64,000 nucleotides of DNA from Planococcus citri (Eukaryota; Arthropoda; Insecta; Hemiptera; Pseudococcidae): the NCBI RefSeq assembly GCF_950023065.1, contig NC_088681.1:66188836-66252835 (forward strand), read 5' to 3'. Of this stretch, positions 42,511-53,969 are shown one piece after another (the first letter of the stretch is position 1; each line of letters begins with the position of its first letter). The position numbers and the translations under genes are program-made. Below the pieces are notes generated by a model. That model saw only the letters and a program-made list of their open reading frames with translations. It made no database searches and had not been told where the DNA came from.

Positions 42511-44865
42511 GTAAGTAAATTATTTACTTATTCCTCTCTTTAGTATAGTAATCGACCAGTGAGTTCAAACCGCTTTGAGCAGTTCCGGAGCCTCTGGTAA
42601 TTTTCGAAAAGTCACTAGAGGCTCCAAAACGGCTTGAAATCCACCTGCGGTCGACTTTGTAGCGTATTGAAATTAGTTTGCTGAATGAATTTCAGCTTTC
42701 CAACTCCATTTGATGAAAATTTTGTGGGAATTTCGAGTTTCAAAAATCTACTGGAGGCTCCAGAACAGCTCAAAACGGGTTGAAACAGTTTCCAATCGAT
42801 TTGGCAGGTCGAAAATAGGGTATATCTCAAATTTTAGCTTTCTAGGTCAATTTGGTAACATTTTGATTTTTTTCTACATTTTTGGCGAGAATATGATTTT
42901 TAAAAATTCATCAAAAATCGAAAAATGCACTTTAGCACTTGAAATATTGGCTGATGATGAATTTTTTCATGCTCTATCGATCTAGCCTTGTCCAGTGCAA
43001 AAAATTCGTGCGAGTTCTATGTTGGAAAGGAAAATCTGCGATTTCGGCTGACTTGTCAATCAAAATGACCGCCATTTTGTTGGTAGGGGGGGTCATTCCA
43101 TGTCAACTCAACCAACGTTTTTGGGTCATGTGCTTCGATTTCACTCAAATTTTTTTTACAATATCTACACACCCAGTAAGTAAGAAAGCCGCAATCAGTT
43201 TGGTCCTAGCCCCCTCAGAGGTCGGGTGGGTGGGGGAATTCCATTATTTTCACATTGTCTCGAGGTACTCAACTTCAGCAGCCCATTCCTCCAAAACTAT
43301 GATACTTTGATCAAAACTGATTTCACAGTTCGAAAGGGCATTGAATTTTGAACTTTTTAAGTACTTTGAAATTTTCAAAAATTGAAAGTTGAACTTTGAA
43401 TTTGAAAGTTCAAATTTCAAAATCGCGCTGTAAGTGTGAGCTACCATTTAAAATTTTGAAAAAAATTCCATAGATGTACATTTTGATACTTTTTCGAAAT
43501 ATTTAGGTTTCGAGATGGAACTCTTGACGGAGGGGGAGCACCCCCACCCCCAATTTTGGGTGAAACTTTCGAAAAAAAATCTGGGGCATGTGACATATCG
43601 AATTGTATGTTTTCGGCAACGCTGAACACGAATATAACGTTAGATTTTTGATAGGTCCCCATCCACGGCCCCCAGCACCTCCCCAAAGGGAGTAAAAGTT
43701 CAAAAAAGTGTTTTGTTCGTGCGACACATGGAATAATATGTTTTTGGTGACGCTGAACACGAATATGACGTCAGATTTTTGATTGGACCCCATTCACGGC
43801 CCCCAGCACCTCCCTAAAGGGGGTAACCCAAAAAAAAATGGAAAGATTCGTGTGACACATGAAATAGTATGTTTTCGATATCGCTGAACACGAATATAGT
43901 CATAGTTTCTTAAATCGACCTCACCCATGGCCCCCAGAACCTCCCCCAATAGGTAAAAGTCAAAAAAATTGTTGGGAGTCGTGGATGAGGTCCAATCAAA
44001 AATCTAACGTTATATTCGTGTTCAGCGTTGCCGAAAACATACAATTCGATATGTCACATGCCCCAGATTTTTTTCGAAAGTTTCACCCAAAATTGGGGGT
44101 GGGGGTGCTCCCCCTCCGTCAAGAGTTCCATCTCGAAACCTAAATATTTCGAAAAAGTATCAAAATGTACATCTATGGAATTTTTTTCAAAATTTTAAAT
44201 GGTAGCTCACACTTACAGCGCGATTTTGAAATTTGAACTTTCAAATTCAAAGTTCAACTTTCAATTTTTGAAAATTTCAAAATACTTAAAAAGTTGAAAA
44301 TTCAATGCCCTTTCGAACTGTGAAATCATTTTTGATCAAAGTATCATAGTTTTGGAGGAATGGGCTGCTGAAGTTGAGTACCTCGAGACAATGTGAAAAT
44401 AATGGAAGCCCCCTACCCCCTGAGGGGGTTGGGACCAAACTGATTGCGACTTTCGTACTTACTGGGTGGGTAGATATTGTAAAAAAATTCGAGCGAAATC
44501 GAAAGGAATGACTTTCGAAATCGCCTTTTTTTGGTTGAGACGTTGAGTTGACATGAAATGACCCTGGGGCCAACTTTTTTTTGGCAAGTTTGCTTTAAAA
44601 TGTTCATTAGGATGTCCCCTTAAGAAAAAAGTTGTCCCAGCGGATCGAAAGAGGGGAGGGGGTGGAATTATTCCTACTCGTATTGTAATAATAAGTTGCA
44701 CTATCATAAACTTGAATAAAAATCTTTCAAATTCATATGCATGCTACTTATTAACCTACTTCTCAATTCCTTGCCACTATGATTACTTGGCGTACCTATC
44801 ACCATAAATACTCACCTCAACAGCTTACCCGTATCGCCATATTAACTCAATTGTTACAATTCTAG
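42511..44865 (+). other. Probable intron of member 7 with an inserted foldback element
   Basis: It starts with the GTAAGTAAATTATTTA donor context shared with member 8 and ends at the acceptor AG 44864-44865. 42560-43080 is a CTGGAGGCTCCAG-type repeat arm shared with the member 8 intron (48050-48580). Then comes the foldback element at 43090-44564. The tail 44570-44860 again matches the member 8 intron end (48570-48700 plus 49960-50130). Confidence 0.6.
43090..44564. mobile_element. Foldback element with three internal ~125-bp units
   Basis: The left end GGGTCATTCCATGTCAACTC is the inverse of the right end, with a small insertion near 44540. The arms pair from 43090-43665 with 43980-44564. 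Between and partly within them are three direct units (about 43590-43710, 43711-43840, 43841-43975), each with 'gctgaacacgaatat' and 'ggcccccagcacctcc'. Same terminal family as 19098-20485. The paralogous position in the member 8 intron lacks it. Confidence 0.78.
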
Positions 44866-44922
44866 GATCTTTACGATTTCGAAGTTGGGCGGCAACTGAA
44901 AAAGTCTAAAAAGGAATCTGAC

Positions 44923-45552
44923 ATGCCTGAAGTGATTCCTGACGCTGACACTCTACTAGCCTCACTGCAAGAACTATCACTGATCGTTCTCACCCGAGAA
45001 ATATGGCACGCTGAAATAAATAAATATCGCGGTATAATCGAACGATTTCGTCCAAACTGTAAACGCATTTCATTAAAGTCCATGCTTCCTGAAATGCCCA
45101 GCGTTATTTTCAACCGGATCGAAGAATATGTGAAAACATTTGGGCTTTCGTTGAAAGCTTGGCTACGTAGGCATTACACCACTGTATTCTGCATATATCA
45201 TAATCATCAAAACCATATGTTGAGTCATTTCGACGATTTCGTTATCCAGCACAACGGCGCTATTGATTTTACAAAAACAGCTCAACGAATGATTCGTTGT
45301 GATCGATTGAGTGTGGAGCAAAAGTTTGTAATTGCTCATACGTATTCGTTCGAAGACGATGTCAAACGAATGTGGCCATTTGTGCGTGAGAAACGAATAG
45401 ACTCGACGAAATTGAGTTTTTCTGATTTGATGAGCTTGGAAAGCAGGTGGAGTGATCTCGTATCTATGGATATTCAAAGTAATCTTCAAAGTAATATTCA
45501 GCATATGCATAATAACACACGAAGTGTTAAGAATGAATGCAATACACACTAA
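44923..45552 (+). CDS. Array member 7: short form
   Basis: Predicted 209 aa from this ATG. It holds the N-terminal core only: LSHFDDFVIQHNGAIDFTKTAQRMIRC-type text and KFVIAHTYSFEDDVKRMWPFV, then ~40 residues with no match to the long members and a stop. The codons between the acceptor (exon start 44866) and the ATG are open in frame for 19 codons (DLYDFEVGRQLKKSKKESD), consistent with an internal phase-0 exon. The matching leader exon at 42360-42510 is frameshifted. The start could be 44923, or the gene may be decaying. Closest relative is member 8. Function unknown. Confidence 0.72.
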   Translation: MPEVIPDADTLLASLQELSLIVLTREIWHAEINKYRGIIERFRPNCKRISLKSMLPEMPSVIFNRIEEYVKTFGLSLKAWLRRHYTTVFCIYHNHQNHMLSHFDDFVIQHNGAIDFTKTAQRMIRCDRLSVEQKFVIAHTYSFEDDVKRMWPFVREKRIDSTKLSFSDLMSLESRWSDLVSMDIQSNLQSNIQHMHNNTRSVKNECNTH

Positions 45553-47480
45553 TTACTGACACTATGAAGGAATGAAGCAATGACTATCAATGTCATCAAA
45601 ATCAATCATCGAATAGCTGTCTAAGTAGTGTTTTCAAAAACCCCTCTGGTTTCTCAAAATTCAAAAATATTCCTTCAAAACCATTTTTTTATTCTGGTGA
45701 TTTGAAAAATATGGGGTATGCAAGTTTTAGCAAACAAACTAATTTTTATGTTGGATCATAATTATATTTTTTTTATAAAGTGCCTAATCAATATGTAATC
45801 ACTTATCACATACTCTAAATTTTGCCTTGCTTACGAGGAAAGTCTCCCAACCGGCACAAAAATTTTTGAACCCGATGGAGAAGAATCGATAGAAGATCTC
45901 AAAATATATCACCAGCCAAAATTTCAGGTTCTGAAATTCATTTTTCGATTTACTGTAAATTTTTGAAAATGCAAATTCGGGTCAAAGTTTCAGAAAATTG
46001 ACCTAGAAAGCTAAAATTTGGTTTAAACTCTATTTTTAACCTGCCGAGTCGATTGGTGATGGTTTCGAACCGTTCTGGAACCTCCAGCGGATTTTCGGTT
46101 TCTCCAGTTTTAGAAAAAACGCTGTAATAGGTAGGTATAGGTATGAGTTAAAGTGAAATCCAGCATCTATAAACTCAGAGTCACCATCTATGCACCTTTT
46201 TCGATCGATTTAGGCACGTATTATCTAAATCTTTTTGTGCTTGTCCAAATTTAAAATTCTCTCCAGTGATCATTTGTGGAAAAAAAGCAAAAATCGTAGT
46301 TGTGAACGCGAGAAGGAAGAAAGCTGAAATTTGGTTTATACCTACCATATTTTTGATTTTTCGAGTCAATTGGTGACGGTTTCGTACCATTCTGAAACCT
46401 CCAACGAATCTGATTTTTTTTACAGATAATCACTGTAGAAAATTTTTGGATTTGAACCAACATAATTCATGAAAATAGGTATGTATTTTAATAATGCGTG
46501 CCTAAATAGATCGAAAGGGCCACACAGATAGTAAATTCGAGCTTCAAAGAACTGAATTTTATTTTTATCCTTATACTTACAGCGGTTTTTCGAAAACTTA
46601 AAAAACAAACCTAAAATCAGCTGAAGGCTCCAGAACAGTTGGAAACCATCTCCAATCGACTCGACAGGTCAAAAATAGGGTATAAACCGAATTTCAGCTT
46701 TCCAGGTCAATTTTTTGAAATTTTGACTTTTTATAAATTTTGGCCTGAATTTCAATTTCGAAAAATTTGCCAAAAATCGAAAAATAAATTTCAGCTTCAG
46801 GAATTTTAGCTAGTGGTTATTTTGGGGCCCTCTTTCGATTTCTGAGACTGTTTTTGAAGTAAGTACCTATTTTAATTAATATGTGGGTTGAGCGCCTTGA
46901 AACCTACTGAAGGAGGAATTGAATTGAATGACCCACATTTCGAAGATGATGAATCATTGTTTTATTGCCTGTTGGGTTAATTCTTGCGGCTTGTACATAA
47001 ACTATTCATAAACTATACTCGTAATTATTTAATTAAATAAATCTTGGGTTAGTTTAGGTCTTAATATAAACGCATTATTTTTACAATCGATATTATTTAT
47101 GTAATGTACACATGTACTATGTACTTATTACTTGTTAATAACTAGGCCTATACGTTTAAACTTAATAAAATCAGTATTTTCTGCATTTTCAAATATTTTG
47201 TTACATACTTATGTTAACTTACCTACCTTTCTAATTCAAAATTTTCAATACCAAGGGAATGAAAAATTTGAAAATTTAAAATCAAGTTTGCCCTTTCAAT
47301 TTTGAAGATAGGCAATTTGTCAAAGCACTATTTTTTGTTCGTCCACTCGAATACTATTGGTTATGGGCATCATTTGAATGATTCGAATGATTCAAATATT
47401 TCAAAAATGGTAAATTTCGAGGTTTTACGAAGCACGTAGCTCCTTCAATTCACAAGATGGACAACCAGTTATAATAATAT
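45553..47480. other. 3' region of member 7
   Basis: Paralogous to 50760-52200 behind member 8. It carries repeat text with 'ggaacctccagcgga' and 'gcctgaatt' phrases, a short open frame (46921-46980) and AATAAA at 47164-47169. No further gene is supported. Confidence 0.5.
46921..46980 (+). pseudogene. Possible relic of a C-terminal coding end (member 7)
   Basis: Twenty codons ending in SLFYCLLG and stop resemble the WCLG tail of the long members and are conserved with 51893-51958 behind member 8. Here the acceptor-like 'cttcag' present in the member 8 copy has been deleted. Very short, so weak. Confidence 0.25.
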
Positions 47481-47866
47481 TAATCCATTATTCACTAATC
47501 ATCTGATTCGTCTTTACTAAGTTTTGTTATGTTATGAGTGCAGGTTCTTTATGTAAATTCGTAAGAATGTATTTAATAAAATGTTTCAATTTAACGTGAT
47601 GTTATTTTTTTTTCAAAAGCCTTAAATTGAGTAACAAAGAGATCGGAAAAAGATGAGAATTTCGAGTCTAATAACAGAAATTCATTTTGAGTTGAAAGTT
47701 ACTCAGAAAAAATGTGGGCTTTGGTGGAGCTCCCGGATGGGAGATAATATGAAATGGGGTTCATAGTTTATTGAAAATTTAACTGATTTTTTTAGGTATG
47801 GAGTTACGAAAAAAATTAATAATTAATATGTTGATATTTCGTTGTGTAGGAATTAAGCCGTAAACG
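47481..47866 (+). promoter_or_regulatory. Paralogous module, copy 2, and 5' region of member 8
   Basis: Repeats 41871-42360, with AATAAA at 47575-47580. It ends with 'tgttgatatttcgttgtgtag' (acceptor-like AG at 47848-47849) and a 17-base leader before the ATG at 47867, so an untranslated first exon may lie still further upstream. Confidence 0.5.
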
Positions 47867-48016
47867 ATGGATCGAGAAAGCGTTCTGCTAAAAATGATCG
47901 CCGAGCTTGAGAAAGACCTCGCTGAGAGGGACAAGCTTATACGAGAGACAGTAGAACAAACTCGCGAACTGAAAGAAAGAGTCAAGAGAGTCAAACTGGA
48001 GACGAAGCTGCTCAAA
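47867..48016 (+). CDS. Member 8, exon 1: coiled-coil leader
   Basis: Exactly 50 codons from ATG to a consensus donor (CTC AAA then GTAAGT at 48017). The peptide is highly charged with Leu/Ile/Val spaced like a heptad repeat (MIAELEKDLAERDKLIRETV, then ELKERVKRVKLETKLLK), so it should form a coiled coil, probably for self-association or partner binding. The exon ends in phase 0, and the exon beginning at 50133 opens in phase 0 with no stop. Joined they would give about 257 aa. A damaged copy at 42360-42510 with the same donor supports it as a real exon of the family. No RNA evidence is available. Confidence 0.65.
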
Positions 48017-50132
48017 GTAAGTAAATTATTTACACTTTCTCTTTCTAGTATTGTAATCGACCAGTGTGTTCAAATCGCTTTGAGCTGCAGTTCTGGAGCC
48101 TCCAGTAATTTTCAAAAAGTCGCCGGAGGCTCCAAAACGACTTGAAATCCACCTGCAGTCGACTTCGTAGCGTATTGAAATTAGTTTGCAGAATAAATTT
48201 CGGCTTTCCAACTCCATTTGATAAAAATCGTATGGGAATTTCGAGTTTCAAAAATCTACTGGAGGCTCCAGAACTGCTCAAAACGGTTCGAAACAGTTTC
48301 CAATCGATTTGGCAAGTCGAAAATAGGGCATATCCCAAATTGCAGCTTTCTCGGTCAATTTGGTAAAATTTTGATTTTTTCCCCCCAAACTTTGATTTTT
48401 GAAAATTCGCCAAAAATCGAAAAAGGCACTTTAGCACTTGAAATTTTGGCTGGTGATGACTTTTTTCATGCTCTTTCAATTTAGCTTTTTCCAGTTCAAA
48501 AAATTTCGTGGGAGTTCTATGTTGGAAAGCAAAATCTGCGATTTCGGCTCACTTGTCAATCAAAATGGCTGGTAGGGCTAACTTTTTTTTTTTGGAAAGA
48601 TTGCTTTGAAATGTTGGTTCCTTATAGGATGCCCCCTTTAAGAAAAAAAGTTGTCCCAGAGAATAGAAAGAGGGGAGGGGGTGGAATTATTCCTACTAGT
48701 ATTGTCATAATTAGCCCAGTCAATATGCAATTTGACCCAAACATAATTACAAACAAAGGTTTTTTTGGTGAATATTGTCTAGGGTGGTGTGCTGAACAAC
48801 ATACTAAAAGTCCCCGCCCCTACCCCACGAGCTAACCCCCCACAGTGGATCACAGCCCCCCAAAATCAGTTTTTCATCAAGAACTCCTGAAAAATTGAAT
48901 TTTGAGTAAGATGAGCCCAGTGATCATTTCATCTCCTCCCCAATACCTATCAAATGAGCTATCGACCAACTCCCTAGCCTCAAGGGGGGTGGCGCTACGA
49001 CCCCTCAAAGTGACGTGATTTCAATAATTTTACATTTTATGATTTGGGACTTGTAACCTGTTCTAATTAATAAAATGAATTCAAACTTGGGGAATGGGAT
49101 TCTTTTGGAAGCTAGAGTTGACCTCTTGAGTGGGGAGGGTTAAAGTTGAAAATTACAGAAAGGTCATTTTTTTGGAGGGGCATGACATGACCCCGAATGG
49201 ATGAAAAGGGTCCAAAATCATACCATCGAAAAGTACTCTATCTGTTATCAACATATCCAAATTTTAGCTTCCTAGGTCATCCCCACTCCTTTTAAGATGG
49301 AAAAAACCGAAAATAGGGGCAAAGTAAGGGGATTTTTAGCTTAATTCCGCTTTTAAATAGGGTGGGGATGACCTAGGAAGCTAAAATTTGGATATGTTAA
49401 TCACAGATAGAGTACTGTCCGATGATATGATTTTGGACCCTTTTCATCCATTTAGAGTCATGTTATGCCCCTCCAAAAAAATGACCTTTCTGTAATTTTC
49501 TACTTTGACCCTCCCCACTCAAGAGGTCAACTCTAGCTCCCAAAAGAATCCCATTCCCTAAGTTTGAATTCATTTTATTAATTAGAACAGGTTACATGTC
49601 CCAAATCATAAAATGTAAAATTATTGAAATCACGTCGCGTCACTTTGAGGGGTCGTAGCGCCGCGCCACCCTCTTGAGGCTAGGGAGTTGGTCGATAGCT
49701 CATTTGATAGGTATTGGGGAGGAGATGAAATGATCACTGGGCTCATTTTATTCAAAATTCAATATTTCAGGAGTTCTTGATGAAAAACTGATTTTGGGGA
49801 GCTTTGGTCAACTGTGAAGGGGGGTTAGCTGGTGGGGTAGGGGCGGGGATTTTTAGTATGTTGTTCAGCACACCACCCTAGACAATATTCACCAAAAAAA
49901 CCTTTGTTTGCAATTATGTTTGGGTTCGCCCATTTTTTTCTGCTATTTGACTGGGCTAAATATGTTGCACTATCATAAACTTGAATAAAAATATTTCATT
50001 TCATATGCATGCTACTTAACCGACTTCCTAGTTTCTTGCCATTATGATGACTTATTGTTAGCATATTACCATAAATACTCACCTCAACTGCTCACCTGTC
50101 TCACCATATTAATTCAATTATTACAATTCTAG
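48017..50132 (+). other. Probable intron of member 8 (2.1 kb) with an inserted foldback element
   Basis: Donor GTAAGT at 48017, acceptor AG at 50131-50132 in the conserved 'attacaattctag' context. 48050-48580 is the CTGGAGGCTCCAG-type arm shared with the member 7 intron. 48712-49958 is a foldback insertion. The remaining parts align with the member 7 intron. Confidence 0.6.
48712..49958. mobile_element. Foldback element, 1.25 kb, with AAT target duplication
   Basis: The left end TAGCCCAGTCAA and right end TTGACTGGGCTA are exact inverses, and the arms stay nearly identical inverses for about 600 bases each around a centre near 49330. AAT flanks both sides (48709-48711 and 49959-49961). The paralogous intron of member 7 (around 44685) shows the uninterrupted site, and removing the element with one AAT restores the same length. 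No coding capacity. Confidence 0.88.
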
Positions 50133-50756
50133 AATATTTGCGGTTTCGAAGTTAGGCAGCCACAAACAATGCCTGAAAGGGAATCCGACATCATGCCTGA
50201 AGTCATCCCTGACGCTGAGCCTCGACTAGCCTCACTGCAAGAACTATCAGTGATCGTTCTCGCCCAGGAAATATGGCGCGCTGAAATAAAAAAATATCGT
50301 GGAATAATCGAACAATTTCGTCCAAACTGTAAACGCAATTCATTCAAGTCCAAGCTTCCTAAAATTCCCAACGTTATTTTCAACCAGATCGAAAAATATG
50401 TGAAAACATTTGGGCTTTCGTTGAAAGCTTGGCTACGTAGGCATTACACCACTGTATTTTGCATATTTCACCATAATCAAAACCATATTTTGAGTTATTT
50501 CGACGATTTCGTTATCCAGCACAACGGCGCTATTGATTTTACAAAAACAGCCCAACGAATGATTCGTTGTGGTCGACTGAGTAAGGAGCAAAAGTTTGTA
50601 ATTGCTCATACGTATTCGTTGGAAGAGGATGTCAAACGAATATGGCCATTTGTGCGTAAGAAACGAATAGACACGACGAAATTGAGTTCTGATGATCGGA
50701 TGAGCTTGAAACGCAGGTGGTCTGATCTCAGATCTATGGATAAGTATTCAAAATAA
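50133..50756 (+). CDS. Member 8, main exon: short form
   Basis: The exon opens at the acceptor with 12 in-frame codons (NICGFEVRQPQT) before the first ATG at 50169; from that ATG alone the product is 195 aa. It contains the N-terminal core (LSYFDDFVIQHNGAIDFTKTAQRM, KFVIAHTYSLEEDVKRIWPFV) and stops ~35 residues later, like member 7. A second ATG at 50193 corresponds to the member 7 start. I favour the two-exon model with 47867-48016. No signal peptide or membrane segment. Function unknown. Confidence 0.75.
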   Translation, partial: NICGFEVRQPQTMPERESDIMPEVIPDAEPRLASLQELSVIVLAQEIWRAEIKKYRGIIEQFRPNCKRNSFKSKLPKIPNVIFNQIEKYVKTFGLSLKAWLRRHYTTVFCIFHHNQNHILSYFDDFVIQHNGAIDFTKTAQRMIRCGRLSKEQKFVIAHTYSLEEDVKRIWPFVRKKRIDTTKLSSDDRMSLKRRWSDLRSMDKYSK

Positions 50757-52220
50757 CATTCAGTACGGTATGAAAGAATCGAAAAACCATTTTCTAATCA
50801 ATTACGTACATACACAAAATTTTGCCTTATTTACGAGAGAAATCTTCCATGACCCGCAAAAAAAATTTTGAACCCGACGAAAGAGAATCGAAAGAGGACC
50901 TCAAAAAATATCACCAGCCAAAATTTCAGGTTCTGAAATTCATTTTTCGATTTTTTTGTAAATTTTTGAAAATTTAATTTTGGCCAAAATTAGAAAAAAG
51001 TCAAAATTTTAGCAAATTGACCTATAAAGCTGAAATTTGGTTTAAACTCAATTTTTGACCTGCCGAGTCGATTGGTGATGATTTCGAACCGTTCTGGAAC
51101 CTCCAGCGGATTTTTGCGATTCAAATTCAAAATTTTCTCCAATGATCATTTGTGAGAAAAAAGCAAAAATCGTAGTTATGAACGCGAGAAGGAAAAAAGC
51201 TGAAATTTGGTTTATACATACCATATTTTCGATTTTTCAAGTCAATTGGTGGCGGTTTCGTACCATTCTGTAACCTCCAACGGATCTGATTTTTTTACTG
51301 ATAATCACTGTAGAAAATTTTTGGATTTGAACCGTCATCATTCATGAAAATATTTTGATACTGGGTGCCTAAATAGATCGAAAGGACAACACAGATGGTA
51401 AATTCGAGCTTCAAAGAACTGAATTTCATTTTTACTCTTATACAGCAGTTTTTCGAAAACAAAAAACAAACCTAAAATCAGCTGAAGGCTCCAGAACGGT
51501 TGGAAATTATCTTCAATCGACTCGGCAGGTCAAAAATAGGATATAAACCATATTGCAGCTTTCTAGATCAATTTTCTGAAATTTTGACTTTTTATGTACC
51601 TACATTTTTGGCCTGAATTTAAATTTTGAAAAAGCCAGAAATCGAAAAATGAATTTCAGAAACTGAAATTTTGGCTTGTGATATATTTTGAGCCTCTCTT
51701 TCGATGCCTTTCTGTCCGGTTCAAAATTGTTTGTGCCGGTTGGGAGACTTCTTTTCCAAAACTGTTTTTGAAGAAAATGTCTCCAACTGAAAATTTTTTT
51801 GACTAGAAATCGAAGCCGATACCTATTTTAATTAATATGTGGGTTGAGCGCCTTGAAACCTACTGAAGGAGGATTTGCAACTCCTGCTTCAGATTCACGA
51901 ATTGAATGACTCACAATTCGAAGATGATGAATCATTGTTTTATTGCCTGTTGGGTTAATTCTTGCGGCTTGTACATAAACTATTCACAAACTACTCGTAA
52001 TTATTTAATTAAATTATTTTTGGGTTAGTTTAGGTCGTAATGTTAACGCATTATTTTTACAATCGATATTATATATGTACTTACTTGTTAATAACTATAC
52101 GATTTCAACTTAATAAAATCAGTATTCTCTCCATTTTCAAATATTTTGTTACATATGTCAACTTACCTACCTTTCTATGCTAATTTAGGCATACCTACAT
52201 ATAAGTTCTGAAATAATTAT
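50757..52220. other. 3' region of member 8
   Basis: Paralogous to 45760-47250 behind member 7. It contains AATAAA at 52112-52117, the best candidate end of the member 8 transcript. The rest is non-coding repeat text. Confidence 0.5.
51893..51958 (+). pseudogene. Possible C-terminal exon or relic (member 8)
   Basis: After a pyrimidine-rich 'ctcctgcttcag' acceptor-like site, 21 codons (IHELNDSQFEDDESLFYCLLG) are open to a TAA. The tail resembles the LLWCLGS end of long members, and AATAAA follows 150 bases later. I could not find a donor in the main exon that joins in the right phase, so it may be only a relic left after loss of the middle of the gene. Confidence 0.25.
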
Positions 52221-52779
52221 ATTACATAGGAATCTCTCATGGTATCCGCTTCCACTTTGAATGGAACCGCCATTTATCGAAAGAGTATAGTATGAAACCC
52301 CTACAACTAAAATTTCAGTCACGTAACTAGATTTTTTTTAGATTTTTGGCGAATTTTCGCTAATCCAAAATTTACCATTTTTGGGAATTCAGGGCTATGC
52401 TTTTTTTTTCAAAAAAATGTATATTTATTATGGGTAAATATTCTATGTGGTAAAAATGAAAAACTAAAAGGCCCATAAAAATATCAAAATTTAATCCAAT
52501 TCTAGTAGGAAGTTTTTCTTACAAGTAGGTACTTTCGAATTCTCGAGTTATTTTTAAATGTACAGCAGCTTTTTTGGGATTTTGAGGTTCCCTCGTGAAA
52601 TTATTAATCAACCTCATCCGCTCACTGTTATCTACCCAGAAATTTAATCCTTTTTACAAGTCATTAAACATTAGTACTCCAATATTTCGAATACAGGGTA
52701 CTAGCTAGGTAACGACTAACGAGGTAACCTCTTGCATTACTCATTGCATAGAATATTGATGTATGTATACAAAAGACCA
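52221..52779. other. Spacer, nothing recognised
   Basis: AT-rich sequence between the 3' end of member 8 and the leader of member 9. Confidence 0.4.
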
Positions 52780-52993
52780 GGATGGCAAAAAGGCAATGTT
52801 GCTGAGAGTCCTCTTCACCCTCCGTCGGCACAAGCTACAGAAATACCAACTCTGCGGGGTGGGAGAAGTACCACCCCGGCATACCACCAGTTTCTCATGT
52901 TGACGTCTGTCTCTGTATATGTACTTGCTACTTTAGTATGTCAGTTGAGTTGTAGTAATGTAGTAGCTGGTCATCTTTGTATTTTTAAAATCG
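52780..52993 (+). promoter_or_regulatory. Leader exon (5' UTR) candidate of member 9
   Basis: The sequence ends 'gtatttttaaaatcg' followed by a GTGAGT donor at 52994. The same end and donor context occur at 63050-63113 before member 10 ('gtatcattaaaattg' then GTGAGT). Parts of the upstream text ('gtcctcttcaccc', 'gttgacgtctg') also resemble 59330-59490. The short open frame across it is not obviously conserved, so I take it as untranslated. The start is approximate. Confidence 0.45.
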
Positions 52994-53058
52994 GTGAGTG
53001 GCTAAAGATTTTTACTCATACATATATTGATAATTTTATTACATATAATTATGCAAAT

Positions 53059-53965
53059 GAGGAGTCGGCCTGCAAAGTGACCTAACTGCAAAAAAATGAT
53101 TTTTGAGATAGCAACGCTATCTGATAGTCTAGGACATGCCCTACAAAAGGAATATATCACCTTCATCCATTTTCACTCGTAACACCTCTTCCCCACCCCT
53201 AGAAAATGATGAAATTAAATCTGTGGCCTGCAAAGTGACCTTATTTTTACGATTTTCCGAAAACGTGTTTCATACGGTATACTGTTTGTTGAAATCAAAA
53301 TTAATTTTAACCCCTTCTGAAGAAATTCAAAAATTTTGGAGACATCGAAAATCGCACTGGAGGCTCCAGAGTGATTCGAAATGGTAAAATCGTAAGTTGA
53401 GAATAAGCCACAACTCTAATTTTAGCTACCCAGCTTCCTGTACATTAAAAAATCTTGAATGAATGAATAAATCTTTGCTTTCACAAAGAATAACATACGC
53501 CATGAAAACCCGGAGAAAATTGCGTACATATCTCTAAAAAACAAAAAAAACACGTATGTGTGGCCTGCAAAGTGACCTAACTGCAGTATTTTTCATTTTT
53601 GTTGCACCCTGTAGCGAACCCATGTACATATAAGACTTTAACATAGGTTTAGATGGGGAAGTGGTAGGGAAACGAAAACCTCCGTAACTGGAATTCCAAT
53701 TTGTTCAACCTCTATAAGTGAAACCTACTTTAGTGGAAAACCTATGTAAGTGAAAAAAAATCCGTTTCCCTTGCGATTCCACTTATCCAGGTTTGACTGT
53801 ACATATTTTTCAGAAACGAAAAGGTGATTAGGTGAGTGAAGGTTGACCCTTTCGATTCCCGAAAACAGATTTCGAAAATGTGACTTCAATTTCCTAGGAC
53901 ACGTTTTTCTCATTTATCTCGAAATCAATTTTTTGCAGTTAGGTCACTTTGCAGGCTGACTCCTC
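53059..53965. mobile_element. Inverted-repeat element in the member 9 intron
   Basis: The ends GAGGAGTC-GCCTGCAAAG (left) and its inverse (right) match over about 38 bases with one difference. AAAT flanks both sides (53055-53058 and 53966-53969). The phrase 'ggcctgcaaagtgacct' also occurs inside near 53225 and 53560, so the element has internal sub-repeats. Non-coding, MITE-like. Confidence 0.75.
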
Positions 53966-53969
53966 AAAT

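Noticed and set aside
52732..53085. 117-aa protein before member 9
   Set aside because: It overlaps a splice donor shared with member 10 and the end of an inverted-repeat element; the frame does not look conserved.
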